Positions 13,501 to 27,363 are shown, counted from the stretch's first letter. The stretch is DNA of 64,000 bases from Adineta ricciae (GCA_905250025.1 CAJNOJ010000006.1:682001-746000); one strand, 5' to 3'. Numbers and translations are program-made. Notes: generated by a model from the sequence alone, not told the origin.

Positions 13501-16500
13501 ATATAACGGCGCACCACTTGTAACACCGACAATATTTGAGACATTTGTTGCTTGATAGATTCCGAGTGTTTGAGTAAAAACAGTACTTGAGCCTTTTTGA
13601 AATATGACATCGAATGCTTCTGGGATGCCACCTACGAACAAAAAACAAAGCAGAATTATATTTATTTATCTATATTCGAAGGAAAGCGAATCTCCTTACT
13701 TGGATTGCTCCACGTGACATAGAGAACCAATTGACTCTGTTTCGGAATAGAATATTGGCCACTATAAGTTAAGTTGCACGTATCATCCAGTGGACTGGTT
13801 AAGCTTGGTAAAAGATAGCAAACCGATACGCCATAGTTGTTGAACGGTGCATTGATTCCAATTTTGACGATTTGCGTTTTCGATGAAGCACCATTATATA
13901 CGGTGAAATTGACTAAAAACACGCCTGGTGTTTGGAATGTATACGAGCCAGTGTATGGTAATGAAAAGTTTTGAACACTTTGTGTCGTTAATGGACTCGA
14001 AACATTGAAATCTATGAGAAGAGCGGCATTGGTTGCTAATGGTGAACTTGTATCTTGAACACGTATTGGAAGTGTGATTGCAGCTAATGAAGAAGACGCA
14101 ATAATTCGATTTAGATGAGCCTCGAAAACCTACCTCCAGTATAGATCATTTGACTTAGAATAGCAGTTACATTTGGAAAAGTAACTGAGAATGATGTTAC
14201 AGGATATTGAACAGTGATACTAAAGTTTTGTACAACCGTATTGATCGGCCCAATCGACGAGATTGTTAGTGTATATATACCGATAGATGTGTACATATGT
14301 GTCCGACTGTCTGGCATGGTGGGTAGTGAAGCTAAGAAAACAAAATATAAGACGAATTGCTTGTGTTTGATAAAAGAGCGAGAATATATTTCGAGCGAAA
14401 TCAATACCTGTTCGTGGAGCTGACACAACTGTTCCATCACCAAAGTTCCATGTAAAGTTTACTGAGCCCGGATTGGAATCAGCGACATAGATGAGCGCTT
14501 GAAATGGTGTCGTACTATTCAGTGACCAATACAGAGAATTAATTGTATAATAAACTTTTGCAAGAATACGTGTCACCATTACAGCGCAACTAATGTTGAC
14601 AGAATCGATACTATTGCTAACTTGTAGAACGGCTGTATAATTTCCTATAAGTAGAACAGAGCAAGTTTTTGGGATGGTAATTCATCTCTTTTTGTCATAC
14701 CTGCTGAAAAATAGATCACGTCAAGACTACTGCTACTTGTCGCAGGTGATACAAAGTAATTCAATGCTAATGAAAATGGTCCGAGAGCAACTGATGGCTG
14801 ATTAATTAAATCAGGTATAATCATAACTTGTGCATTGGATGCTGGTTTAATCGTTGTATTGGCTGCTTGAATGACAAATGAAGCAATACCACGAGTATCA
14901 TCAAAACTAGCTGCACATTGAGTCGATGGTAACTGTAAAACTGTACTCAAAACGATAGATTTGACCGATGTTGACAGTGTAACAGAAATATATCGGTAAA
15001 CTGTGCCAACAGCATTAGTAAATGCTGCCGTAATCGTTATTGTACCTGGAATTGCGAATGTATGATTTAATCCTGCACAACTGCTCCAAACATTGACTGG
15101 GTAATCTCCAGGATATTCGCATACCACTGGGACACCTGCAACTGTATCACTGAATGAGAATGACACCATCACGTTTGATCCCGAGCTCATTGTGTATTCA
15201 AATAAAATTGGACCTGGAAATTGCGTACTGTTTTGTGATGCTCGTATTTGCGCTTCACCAATTGGCGAAACAACAGAGAATGTATCCAAGAGGTGTGCTG
15301 TCGATAAGTAATTCCATGCGAAGATTTCGATAGTGTAATTACTCGACGATGTTTGGCCGTTAAGTGAATTCGTTTGAACGAGGTTATATTGATCATTATA
15401 AGTATAGTTAAGTTCTGAGCCGTTGAAAAGAACTCGAAATTGTGGTGACGTGCCTTGAGCAATGGTAAAATTCAAACAAAAGGCTGTATTTTTGACTACA
15501 CCGCGTTGTTGTAGTTGAAGACCGAGAATTGGGTATTGAACATAGTGGGTCATTGTATAGGTGACATTGCTGGCCGTATTTTCGCAACGAGCAAAGATCT
15601 AAACAAATAAATATTGACATACTCTCACTTCTGTCGATAAACTAACAGTGAACTCGAAGTGAACATGACTATCAAGTGACTTTCGGTCTCACTTACAGTG
15701 TAAACTCCCGGAGTTAAATATTGATGAGTAACATAACTTCCTGGTATGTATCCCGATGTGTAGTAGTACACGTCTGATGTTGATTGTGACGTATCGAAAT
15801 TGATTCGGCATGCGTAGTTACTACCCGTGACCATTTTCAACTTAAATCGTGCATATTCCAATGGTTGCGAGATGGAAACATTCGTTACATTTGCGCCTTC
15901 CAGTGTAAAATTTGTGATCAAATCTATAACTGCGATGGTCGTCGAGTTTGATTTAGTTGAAAGAAGATTTTGCACTTGACAAAGAATTGTGTACGTTCCG
16001 ATGGTATAGAATGTTGTGCTCATGGTGTTTGTTGTTGAGTTAAACGTATTGTTACCATTAATGTACCATACAAAGCTTGTTGCTGTCGCATCTAGAATGA
16101 CACAAACTCACGAAAATGAATACCAAGAATCAACTCTGGCTCACTAGCTGGATAAACGTTTACGACAAACGTTGTCAATACATTAACACTTCCTCCCGAT
16201 GGTCCAACAACTTCAATCCAATCAATACCATAGACAACTGGTAAAATAGTCGACAATGGGTATGTTGTCAGATTGCTTTGTGTAACAGAGGCTAGAACAT
16301 TGTAATCTCCGGGAGTGTAGTAAAACATTGTCGGTGCGATATGTACTGGTTGAATGACTGTTGCTTGAAGTAAATAATGATAAGCTGTATTATTCGAAGA
16401 TAAATTGCTGACAGTACATGTAAATTGACTACCAGATATTGATGGACTAACACAACGATAGTCTTGCATGGAATCAGTTGAAATTTCTTTGGCAATATAA

Positions 16501-18281
16501 GGACCTTGAAATGCTAAAATATCACCGACCATAGCTGTTATATTCATTGTTGACGCTGTATTAGCAACAATTTGTTGATAACCAATTGCTGCTGTCGTTG
16601 GTCCAAACTGAGCGACGATTTGATACTGTGCACTGTTATACACTGACGATTGAAAACGGGCACTGGCTGTTGCATTTACGCATGTACGCGTTATGGTTGA
16701 GTAGACACCTGTAGTACATTGTAAAGCATAGGAACTTGCGCAGGTGCCACATGTATTTGTATCGTAACAATAGATATTTGATCCTCCGCATACACGGCGA
16801 AGTATCTACATGGAAAAATGTGCATGGGATAGGATCAGATTTTAAAAAAACATTGTTCAGCTTACGTAAATAGTGATCGTATTAGCTGTCGAACCATAAT
16901 ATTGTACCGAAGCAATTCGACCAGAAACTGTAATTAGACTTTGAGGTAAAATAGCAATATCACTTGCTCCAAGCAGATTTGCCGAGGCATCTACTATTGG
17001 ATTGTTAGTTACTGACGATGAACCAAATGTATTATAAGATGCATCTGAATTCAATCAGAAGAAAGTCTTTCATTGAACATTGATTAGTGTTAACTAAATA
17101 GATTTTTACCTGGTACGTGAGCAATTGGTCGAGGTCCATCTGTTGAATTGTAATTAAAACTACCTGTTAAACTACTACCACGAACAATTGCAAGGTCACA
17201 AGAAACTGTTATTTTTGTTGCTGTTACATTTGGACATGTCAACGATACGTCAAGGGCCGATATTTGATCAGTAACTTTGACTACCATGGCAAACATTTTT
17301 GGCTAAAAAATTTGAATAAACATGAAACAGATTGAGTTCAACAGTTAGTTAAGCATTTATTCTGCTCCTCTCGCATAAACAAGCATAACAATTGCCTCCG
17401 TGTTATTAATCTCTGTATGTAACACTTAGTATAACGAGTCTAGACAGGATCATCACAAAAAGAGCATCCCATTGTTCTATCTTACCGTCATTCCAACTAC
17501 TGATCGAGCAGCAACGGACACGGAAAATTGACCGGTCTTCGCGAAAACATGAGTGATGTTTGTCACCGTATTGATTGTTCCACTAAACCAACCAGTTTTT
17601 GTTCCATCACCGAAATCAACTTGATAGTTAATATAACTGACGGCACCTTGATAACCGAGACCAAATTGATAGTTTTGATTTACCGATAAGCTCATTGCCG
17701 ATCCTCCACCATTTAAGGCAATGCTTGCCGTCTACAAATTCGTATAAAAACAAACTAAATGTCACCTCAAACATCAATTCTAAACTTACATCAAGAACTC
17801 CGATTGATGTGTAGACAAGTTCATGATTAATATCACCGCAATAAACAGTAGAATCTCCAGTGCAAGAATCAACCTCACATGATGTCGTAGTCGCATTCAA
17901 TGCTGCTGTACTTATTGACAGTGGACCACAAAAACATAATCGACCGGCGGACACACTTGCGTATGCATAGCCCCCTGCTGAACATGCTTGCATACATGTT
18001 CCCGGTGTATTCACATTGAAATCATAATTAGCTGGACTATATGCATAGAGACGCATTGGTCGATTGATCACCCCACAGCCCAACAAGCCTGAATATAGGA
18101 ATGAGCTAGCCTTCTTGTTTCGTACTTCTCTTTTAAAACTTTACTTTGCGAGGCTACTGAAACCGATGTTGTTTGTCGAACAAGCGCAAGCTAAGCACAC
18201 AATAGAAGATCATTCTATTTGGGAGTAGATATCATCGATACATACCGAAATGAGAACATGGATCAACCAAGTTCGATCCAT
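4600..18281 (-). CDS. polycystin-1-like receptor/channel protein
   Basis: A many-exon gene for a protein on the order of 3,500 residues. Exon 1 (18246-18281) starts MDRTWLIHVLIS and joins in phase 0 to LALVRQTTSVSVASQ, giving a signal peptide. Next come a Cys-rich WSC-type domain (about 17790-18085), PKD repeats (YQVDFGDGT near 17600, FTWNFGDGT near 14450), and a long beta-rich Ser/Thr/Asn region likely to be further PKD and REJ modules. A GPS-like site around 8790-8970 includes SDHLTTF, with the His-Leu|Thr cleavage triplet. After the first membrane segment lies a PLAT domain (about 8100-8570, IIVFTGLRKDSGTDS). Then come several membrane segments, the polycystin extracellular domain (about 5780-6570) and a six-segment channel module (about 4990-5760). 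The short C-terminal tail ends in TAG. The family acts in cilia or membranes as a mechanosensory receptor and channel partner of PKD2-type subunits. Intron boundaries inside the ectodomain are only partly resolved. Confidence 0.88.
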
Positions 18282-19491
18282 GATATTGCACAAAAGTTGT
18301 TTTTCTCTCTCTATCTTTTTCAACAGTCAGTAATTCCCAAATGGAAAAACAACTTTATTCAAATTGTTTCAAAAGTAAAATGCTCCGTAAGAACCTCTTT
18401 GTCTCTTTCTACGTTTTCTTCTCTCTGATATTTTTCTTAGGAGAGACTAGAGAGAAACGCAATTTTCTAAATATATATTCTTTTAAGTAATTAAAATCGA
18501 GCAAGAAAATTGAAAGATCTGAAAAGTTTTGCAGAGAAAATATCGAGAATTTTCTTCAAAAATAAGAAAATAAGTGTTTCTTCGTTGAAGAGAAAATGTG
18601 TTAATTACTTTGAAGTAACGAGCACTCTTTCTGACAACTAATGGCGTTTGAATTTCCACTTTCAAAAGTAATCAATGATAACGTGCAATCGCTATAAAGT
18701 ATGATATTTTGCAAAGATGTGTGAAAGCAAACGACTATCCATTTCATCGAGATGACGTCAATCAACGTCAGAAATTTCAAAAGAATAGCATATTATTTTT
18801 CCTAATCAACTCTCAAATTGATCTATCTCAGAAAACAACAAAGCTAAACAAATGTCTGGGATGAAAAGAATACAACATCTCTTTCAATACAAACGATTCA
18901 TTTGTTTCCGATTAATTAAACTATTTCGATGTCTAATCTTGTCAACGAGATCCTTTCGTATGAACATCAAAGATAAAAATTTACTGATGAAATATGTTTG
19001 CATTAATCAAATTGATTCAGTTCATAACTATATCTTGTCCTGAAATTAGAAAACAGGTCATTTTAAGTTGAAGAAAAGACGACTAATCACATCTATGATT
19101 ACTTTACAAAATTAATTCTCAGAAATGATTGTTTTTTCTTAATGCAATATTCTAAATTGTTCCTATGCATTGAAAACAACGGGCAACAGGCGTATCGATT
19201 CTCCCGGAAAAACACCGTTTGTTCATTTCAATGATGACAACATCGCCGAATTGGTTAGAAGAGTAATAATTTTTTCTTTAAAAGGGAAAAACTAACGCAA
19301 CAGTTGGATGTTAGGCGTCGCAAAAGAGAAAAAGCATCTTTGAACCATTAAGTTGAGTGATATATTTGAGTACTCAAATCATGAATAAAATATTTTCTAC
19401 AGTGAACATTTCGAGAAAAATTCTTGATTTTGTTTATTCTTCATAATAGAAAAGAAACATCACACAGGCAGATTGATGAACATTATTTGTA
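18282..19491. other. intergenic, no gene seen
   Basis: About 1.2 kb between the polycystin start and the TMEM41B stop. It holds only short AT-rich frames (18483-18665, 18852-19043) with no recognisable domain. It should contain the polycystin promoter and the TMEM41B 3' UTR. Confidence 0.5.
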
Positions 19492-20434
19492 TTAACTTTG
19501 TTTTTTAAAAAAATTTTGAATTCTATCTTTGAAATAGATCGGAAGAAGCGAGAGAATTGCACAAAAGCCAAGAATAATTATTGAACGCCACGAAAACACA
19601 TCCGATGCCGACGAGAGCTGGTGTAAAGTTTTTCCTGCTTGAATAAATAGGACCGATGGCAGTGCAACACCCGCGAATGTTCCGAGAAAAAAAGGTTTCA
19701 ATGGGACGTCGAGAATTGGCGAACATAAGTTAATGAACCAATTTGGCAATATCGGCGTAATACGGAGGAAAATTATAAACCATAGTAAACTATCTGAACG
19801 TGCTTGAACCTGAAATATCAATTGAAATATGATGTTTTGTTGGAATCAAGAAGAAAGAACCTTTCGTTGCCATTCGATGATTCTTGTTCGAAAATATTTC
19901 AGAAGAAGATGTCGACCGAAGAGTTTAGACAATAAATAACAGAAACTAGCACCCAGCGACGAACACAGACAAACAAGAAATAAGGCCAGTGGAAACGGGT
20001 AAAGAAATCCGGCGAGAATACTGAGAAATATCGAACCGGGTATAGCGAATGTTTGTAGACTGCGAAGAGAAAAAGAGAAGAATATGGTTTCTGATATGCA
20101 AAAGACAACTTACAAAATATACGTGAGAAAGAAAGCGATCATGATTATATATCGATGGTGTTTGCTGTATTTGTAAAGAACATTGCCAAGATACTTTGCG
20201 TCATCCATTGTTTTCGGTAGTTTAAATGCATCTTTTTCTGATCTAAATGACTCGTTTGGTTATGCTTCACATAAATTTGCAAGTTTTGTTTGCTACATAC
20301 GGATCAATTTCAGGAAATAGGATGTATATCACAAACAAACTTGCTATGGATACAAAAAATATGAAACCAAGAATAAGAAAGTGGCGACGTTGTACGCGTT
20401 CGTTTTGAACAGACAATGGACTATTCATCATCAT
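19492..20434 (-). CDS. TMEM41B: TMEM41B-like lipid scramblase (VTT/DedA family)
   Basis: Exons splice to a polytopic protein starting MMMNSPLSVQNERVQRRHF, followed by an N-terminal membrane segment. A conserved stretch around LGNVLYKYSKHHRYI and the reentrant-loop region FAIPGSIFLSILAGFLYPF are VTT-domain signatures. The C-terminal part, RITPILPNWFINLCSPILD followed by PLKPFFLGTFAGVALPS, is diagnostic of TMEM41 proteins and closest to TMEM41B. The family is an ER phospholipid scramblase needed for autophagosome and lipoprotein biogenesis. The gene lies 417 bp downstream of the guanylate cyclase on the same strand. A pyrimidine-rich tract plus AG about 20 nt before the ATG could be a splice acceptor. 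Three consecutive ATGs leave the exact start open by two codons. TMEM41A is the less likely alternative. Confidence 0.88.
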
Positions 20435-20851
20435 CAATTTACAATCGAAAATCTATTTAAAAGAGAACGAGCGAGTTCTTTGTTTTATACATGTAGAATA
20501 TAAATCTGATTCATCTGACTATGTAGTGCAACTTGGAGGGACACCTTCCGATTGATAACGTACTGTTCTAATGCATCGCATGCGAGTTTAATAGCTACGC
20601 CAATGCGCTCGAATACCTGCAGAGTGAGAATCATCAGTAGTGGCAGCTATTCTTGTATCGATTTCCGCAGCGTGATATAGGTGATTCATGTGAATGTGAG
20701 ACTTACTTAAATTATTTTAATATTAACATAAAGAAGCGAGATATCTAAAAGAGAAAGAAATCATTGTCCATTTATTCCAAATAACATTTTCATTATTTTA
20801 TTCCAGAAAAAAAATGTTGTCATTAGTAAAAAAAAAGAGAATGGCTTGTCT
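20435..20851 (-). other. short intergenic spacer between guanylate cyclase and TMEM41B
   Basis: This 417-bp spacer between two minus-strand genes holds no coding frame. It includes the cyclase 3' UTR and, next to the TMEM41B ATG, an AG preceded by TCTTTTAAAT on the minus strand that could serve as a cis- or trans-splice acceptor. Confidence 0.45.
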
Positions 20852-23800
20852 TCAGAGAATAGTGCATGTTTTGCTATGTGATTGTCTTTGTATTGATTTA
20901 TTGAAATCGGGTGTCTCGCTATGTTCCATGCTTTTCATGGTCGATTCGTGTTGAATTTTAATTTTTGATAAAGAATTCGGCGTTGAATGTGCTGTGATAT
21001 CGCTGATGAGTTGACTTTTGGATGATTCGACGGGCTTGGTTTTATTTGGAGGCGATGGTCGACTAACACCATTGGTTTTCGATGTAGATGAAACATGATT
21101 TGTTGTTTCAGCCGACTTCGCGTCGGCATTCTGTTTGAATTTAGCTATTTCAGCTTCTTCTCGAGTGATTTCTTGTAGAACTTTATGAAATGGACGCAGT
21201 TGAATGTTACCCGCACGATCTTTTTTATGTAAGACGAGGTAAGTCGACAGTGATGTGTTACCATTCAACATCAATTTCGAACATTCTTGAACTTCGTAGA
21301 TTTTACGATCAAGCAACTGATATGTGGTATCGGTTATATGAATATGCAGTGTCTGAAAGAGGCCATCGAACATGAATGATGAATGCATGAGAATCGACAC
21401 GTACTTTACTCATTTGTTCCATTCTATTCGCAGTTGTTACCGTGTCGCCAAAGAGACAATAACGTGGCATTTTTATTCCAGCGATCCCAGCAACGACTGG
21501 GCCACTATGACAGCCTAATTTAAATAAAGTTCCGATTTTTATCATTCAGATAATCATTTCAGTGGGCTCACCTATGCGGATTTTCAGTTTTTCGTTATTT
21601 GTCGGATTTGTCACGGTAATGATGGAATCAAGCATATCAAATGCCATATCAATGATTTCAGCCGCATGATTTCGCGCACCTGACACATCCAAGAATAGAA
21701 CTTCATCATTTCAAACAGATAATCAATTGACTCACGCTCGGGTAAACCGCTCACTAACATATAAGCATCACCAATAGTTTCCACTTTATAGCAGTTATGA
21801 GTTTCCAAACATTTATCGAATTTAGTGTACATTTCATTGAGAATTGATACGACTTCCATGGGTGTAAGCAAGGCACAGATGGATGTAAAACCGACGACAT
21901 CGCTGAATAAGATGGTACAACTTTCGAATGTCTAGAAGAAAAGCGGTTCTGACACGTTTGAGTAATTTAATAAACAACAAAATGAAAGTTTTCAAAGCAA
22001 CGCGTTCGATTGGCTAATGAGCGAAACTATTCACGGACATCCTATAGATATCGCTTGTTTTTGTCCTTAATGTCTTACCTCACAAAGATTCACCGGCTTT
22101 TCTCCACTTCGTAATCGATCAGCAATCTTTTTTGGGATCATTTGATATAAAAGTAAATCCGTCTTTTTCATCTCCGTATCCAATTTCTTCATACTTTCTT
22201 CTAATGCTTTACTCTTTTGTCGTTCCTATAATAGAACAAATCAAATCAAATCTTCTTAGACTTCGCCATTGTTTTTACTTGATCAAGTGCTAATTTAAGT
22301 TCGGCACCTTGTTGAGTACCAGCTAGAACTAAATCTCGACTGGAATCATGCATAGAAAGATCATTTATGAATAAGCCAGTATTAAACATTACATCGAGAT
22401 TTTCCAAACTAAATAAGATTGTTCAAATCTAATTCTAACTATTGATTCAATTAAACTTACACAGGTGTTGCTAAATAAATAATAGCTTTCCATTCGTAGA
22501 CGTATAGCATCTGACCTCGGAGACGTAAATACTCTTCTTGAACGTCACGCGGCGGTGTCGTTGTGATAATCATATCTTCAAATGACAAAAAAATGCATGC
22601 TAAATGAAATCTGATTTGTATTTTTTACCAGACGGAAATTGATCACCGGTCTGATTGATAGTTAGTTCACTGTCATCCGGTTGTTTACGAAGTGGTTCAA
22701 TTGTTGAAAATTCAAACACATTATTCGAGTGTAAAACAATTTGGGACCAATTTAAAGTAATGAGTGGTCTAAAGAGAAAGCTCGTTGGTGAAGGAAAGAA
22801 TCAGGATTATATTATGTGAAGAAGTTTACCGAACAAGATTGAATATATCTCGAACTAATTCACCAACAATATTCGGAAATAGTTGTGTTAGCGAATCTCC
22901 TGCTGATATGATTTCTAATGATTCCGAAATAACCATATGAAATGGAAATAAGTCAAAGAAAATATGACAGTCAATAGTTAAATCGAGTTCGTTGGAATCT
23001 TTGTCCGATGTAATCTGTTTACTATAGGCTGTATTTTCAAATTCCAGTTGAAATATGACATGTACAATGTCAAATTCTTCGCTTTCACTAATCGCTTTGA
23101 TTTCGACTTCTGTATTATAGAATCGGCGACCGACCTGAAATTCAAACGAAGGCATATTAGATATTTTCATACCATCCTTTTCCGAAATATAGGAAATCTT
23201 TTAGATATATACGCCTTGTTACGATTGACTTAGAAGAAAACATGTATGTTCAAAGAATGAAACTTCAAATATCTATTTTCTCGCGTAATTACTACTTTCC
23301 ATCTCAACACGCTCGAATCATGCTTACTTCAGTTATTTGGCCGGCAACATAATGAATAAATCCTCGTCGATGACTGCGATAATGAAGTGTAAGGCCATTT
23401 ACAGTCTCTTTTTCAACATAAAACGATGGTGGACGCATTCGAGGATACGTATATCGCATGTATTCATGTAGATTATCCAAACCATTCAAAAAGTCTCGCA
23501 TATTATGCCCCCTGAAAATCAAGATAAAATAAAATAAGTTCTCCGCAGAACAAATCATATAATACAGAATTCTGAGAACACGATCGTAACCATAACTCGA
23601 TATGAATGACACGAATTCTACACCGAATAAATCCATAATATCGCTAACGGGCTCATCTAAAAGTAAACCAACGACATAGTTTTCCAGAACTATGATTAAA
23701 AGATCGGCATACTTATGATTTCACTTAATATTTTCGCAATTCGTACAAATAATGTTTCTCCATACTGCTGAAAAGCTGAAAATTTATTCGAGTCCAGGTG

Positions 23801-23887
23801 AAGGGCAATTCGAATCTTTTCCCACGTTTCTTGTCCATATCTTGCTCGAATAATCTCCGAAGCCGATTGCAATAGAAGACCGTACAT
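20852..23887 (-). CDS. atypical soluble guanylate cyclase (H-NOX, Gyc88E-like)
   Basis: The first exon, [20 protein letters not shown], is the canonical start of a haem-binding H-NOX domain. The proximal haem histidine lies in LDNLHEYM and the porphyrin-contacting YxSxR motif reads YRSHR (near 23370). An HNOBA/PAS-like region and the signalling helix ([20 protein letters not shown], near 22300) follow. The class III cyclase domain has both metal-binding aspartates (LFSDVVGFT near 21905, ETIGDAYM near 21775) and the guanine-selecting Glu and Cys (KVETIGD, YCLFGDT). The usual catalytic Asn of the VNxAxR motif is Thr here (TVTTANR). The protein makes cGMP in response to gas ligands; Gyc88E relatives sense oxygen. 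The last exon adds about 130 polar residues and ends in CTIL, a CaaX box of the geranylgeranyl type. Mammalian beta-2 subunits also end in a CaaX motif. Confidence 0.92.
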
Positions 23888-26577
23888 TTTAATTCGATGA
23901 TTTGCTTAACTCGTCTCTTATAGACCCATTTCTTGTGAATAGAAGAAAATCAGTATATGATTATCTTGAGAATGACGAAGTAGAAAAAAAGAGAAAAAAG
24001 ATAGATAGTCTGTATCTACACATGAGCAGGATGTCCGAGGAAATGTAAGAAGCGTTCACGAACATCATCAGTGAGCCGGTAAATGTTAGGTTGCTAGTTG
24101 TGTTAATGCGACATCCTGTTTCTTTCTTCCCTGTTTTTTAGAGAACGAAATATATACTTTATCTCGCTATCCGAACGGATGTACTCGTATGTTGCTTACG
24201 TTCAACAATATTTAGTAATGAAAAAAAAACCCACGCGAGATGATTAAAGGTAAAAAAAAGAAAGAGAAGAGAAAAAAAAAAGTTTATAGAAAAACTTGAA
24301 AAACACACAACACACGAGCAGCAGAGGAGTCAAGTGTATGCTGAATATATAATCAGCAACATAAATCTCATCTCAAAGATAAATATAATAAGATATATGT
24401 CTTTGCGGGAATGTATCCTTTTTCTCCTTCCTTTTTCATTATCACGGCATGCACCTGACATCGCTGTAAGCCTAAACTCTAACTAATTTCAATATATCAT
24501 CATGGAAAAATACTTAGCAACTATTGAGTAGATGAATGAATAGATCCGGTGGCTAATTTTCGTTATGTATTCATGCGACGGTTGATGTCTTTTCATTACT
24601 TATTGCGTGATCGAATAATTAATGAAAGATTCTTCACACTAAGATGACTTATGCATATATATATATCTAACGAAGGTTAAACAAACTTAGTTTTCTCTCT
24701 TGAAAAAGCTAACCGGCGTCTAGGAAATACTCTCGATGACTTTAGCAGACTTACGATGAATCACACTACTCTTATTGAGATGCATCTCAGAGTGCTCTCA
24801 AAAAGATCATGTTCTTTCCTTATTTTTAACATACAAATCCAAATGAAACTCATAGGATGTCTGAGCAACTCCGTGGATCATCTTCTCTGTGTCAACAGGT
24901 TGAACGATGGCTATTCTTCTATACAGCAAGAAAAGAAAAACTCATACTTTAACAAATGGAAAACAGTGCCATACTCGATGAGATTGCTAGAGACATATAT
25001 CCATTAGGCTGTTTTGCTTCCTTTAATAAATAACAAAAGACATGTTGTCAATGAATAGCTAATTGCAGTATTGCCAGAAAATTGTCACAATCTTCTTGGC
25101 ACAGCAGAAGCTCTTAGAATAATGTGAACTCTTTTTAAGTCAATTTCCTGCATTACGTGATATCTTTCAAAAAGATATGTTCCTATAATTAGAATATGAA
25201 GACCTCGAATATCCTCGTGGCTTGTCGGTCGACAAAAATACTTCTTCAAAGGGGAGAACATGTTAATGTTCGAGCTTATGTTAAACCCAAAGGTATTTAT
25301 CGATATTTAAATAGAAAAAATCCATACTAAAAATAAATATAAATCATGAAAGTAAGATGTCGAATACATTACGATGTTATCAGCGGGAGCAAAGAAAACA
25401 GCAGACTCTAAAAAAAGTTAGTCACTATGTAACACAACTGTCAAATTGCGACGTTTCTCTTTTTAGAAATTAGAGATTTTGATGCAAAACATGGATGCCG
25501 AACTTCGTCTTTCATCATTTTCAAAGTAAACGACGGAATACTGAAGATTGAAAAAACTTGTTGAAAAAATAATCGCATTTGTCAAACTAACAATGGGAAG
25601 ATTTTCCTATCGATATAAAATAATTACCATCTAAGAAGATATACAACTTAGCAGCTAATGCGCTTTGCTGATCTTACAAATTATCTATGAACATTAATGT
25701 CAATGTGACAGACGATATGCCTCTGCAAGCCTTTCCACGTGGTTTATTATGCATTCGATATGAATGCTGAATTTTCCGACATCACGACCATGTGAGATAT
25801 TTATAAGAGAATATTTCATACTAAATTACTTGGATATGTTCGTGTAGATGTATCTTGTAGGAATTTAGATAGAAAAACACATTACTATGTAATGTTAGAT
25901 AAATTCATTCTCATCAGATCATCAAAGTGGAAGGAAGATGCAGTGTCCTTGGTGGTTGTCAATTCTTCTCACAAAATTGCCTCTTTTTATTTACACATAA
26001 GTGATGCTATTGTAAGAAACTGCATTGCCTCCGTTTGTCATCTTTGTCTCACTTAAATATGACATAAATGGCACTTTTTTTTGCACTCACCTTTTTCTCG
26101 GTCACAAATAGTTAATGGAGTTTCGATATACAAAGAAAAACTTCTTTTTCGTCGAACATCTCAATCAGTAAATTTGATTAGAATGAACAAGCAAGAAAAG
26201 TCTGATTCTATGTCAGGAGCGATGTCATTTGTCTCGTCGGAAATACTTTTTCGAGTTAGATCATCGATCTACTTTGCTTTCATGAATATGATCATCTCAG
26301 CAACAACTTTAGAAAACTAACAAGTCAACCATTCATAACAAAATCTCAATATAACATCGCTGACCAGAAGAGTTGTGAATTGATTTTGTGTTGTTGATTT
26401 ATCACAACAATTAAGTCCACACTCACTCTCACCCTGATAATGTAAGAATCAAATGATCACATGAAAAGAGCGTAACGATTGATTTTCCTTTTATTCCCAA
26501 CAAAACATGATAAAGAAATCAACCACAGAACGAACTTCTTGAACGAAGTAGACACGCGCATATAATGCATTTAACTA
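23888..26577. other. 2.7-kb gene-free stretch
   Basis: The longest interval without a gene in the window. Frames at 24756-25007 and 26081-26320 look random, with no domain, splice-site pattern or codon bias like their neighbours. A short AT run lies near 24654-24667. It should contain the guanylate cyclase promoter on one side and the METTL1 3' UTR on the other. I saw no tRNA, microRNA-like hairpin or transposon signature by eye, but a divergent element could be missed. Confidence 0.5.
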
Positions 26578-27363
26578 TCACTTCGACGAAGACTTCATTT
26601 GATACGGATCTTCAATTCGTCGAAATACGGCTAAATATTTATCACCTTTGTTCCGCTCAACTTTTTTTCCTTCTTCAGTCGAGCCAACAACATGCTCTAC
26701 ACACGGATCACTCTTTAGCACTGGATCATCATTATCTATTCGTTCAAATAATGGAAAATCTTCGAAACATGAACACATCCACTGATGCAAATCTAATACA
26801 TCCGTACATGTATAAACTAAACCACCAACACGTAATAAATAAGCATATTCCGCAAGTAATTGTTTATTGATAATTCTCCATTTGTGCTTCGCCTTTTTGA
26901 AATGTGGATCCGGATAGAGGAAAAACATCTTGCTTAATTGACCTTTATGAAAATACGTTGGAAGATATTTCATTGCATTCGTTCGTAGGCAACTGATGTT
27001 TGTATATTGGCCAGGGTGTTGTTCACGTAGAGCACGAATACGATCGAGAACATAATCAAGTACCTTGACACGTATTTCCATTCCTAGCATTAGTTTATCG
27101 GGGAATAGAGGCGAGAGAGAAACTAGGAGACCACCATAACCACAACCAACGTCGACGAATTCGACGAGAGGTTGTTCGAGTTTTTGTCGTTTTGTTGAAA
27201 TTGCTGATTCATCGTCAGTCGATTGTTTGGAGGACTGAGCGATGGATGGATAATGTGATGACCAATTCATTGTATCCGGTTGAACAGGATACTCAATCGA
27301 GTGATCGGACAATGGATTGGAGTGAGCACGTTGACGATAGTATTTCTTTTGAGGTAAGGACAT
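26578..27363 (-). CDS. METTL1: tRNA (guanine-N7)-methyltransferase METTL1
   Basis: A single-exon gene of 261 codons starting [20 protein letters not shown], the conserved METTL1/Trm8 N-terminus. The SAM-binding motif reads [15 protein letters not shown], followed by an acidic strand end (GMEIR). The substrate and catalytic region [15 protein letters not shown] is characteristic of the TrmB fold. The enzyme forms m7G46 in tRNA with a WD-repeat partner (WDR4 in animals), which is not in this window. The gene starts only 56 bp after the stop of the ankyrin/SOCS gene upstream. That gap contains a strong T/C tract ending CTCTTCAG eleven nt before the ATG, suggesting trans-splicing of a shared transcript. 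An acidic, Ser-rich insert (about residues 50-70) precedes the SAM motif. Confidence 0.95.
   Translation of the reverse strand: MSLPQKKYYRQRAHSNPLSDHSIEYPVQPDTMNWSSHYPSIAQSSKQSTDDESAISTKRQKLEQPLVEFVDVGCGYGGLLVSLSPLFPDKLMLGMEIRVKVLDYVLDRIRALREQHPGQYTNISCLRTNAMKYLPTYFHKGQLSKMFFLYPDPHFKKAKHKWRIINKQLLAEYAYLLRVGGLVYTCTDVLDLHQWMCSCFEDFPLFERIDNDDPVLKSDPCVEHVVGSTEEGKKVERNKGDKYLAVFRRIEDPYQMKSSSK

Noticed and set aside
24756-26320. Plus-strand frames in the gene desert
   Set aside because: Short, no domain, no splice support, composition like random AT-rich sequence.
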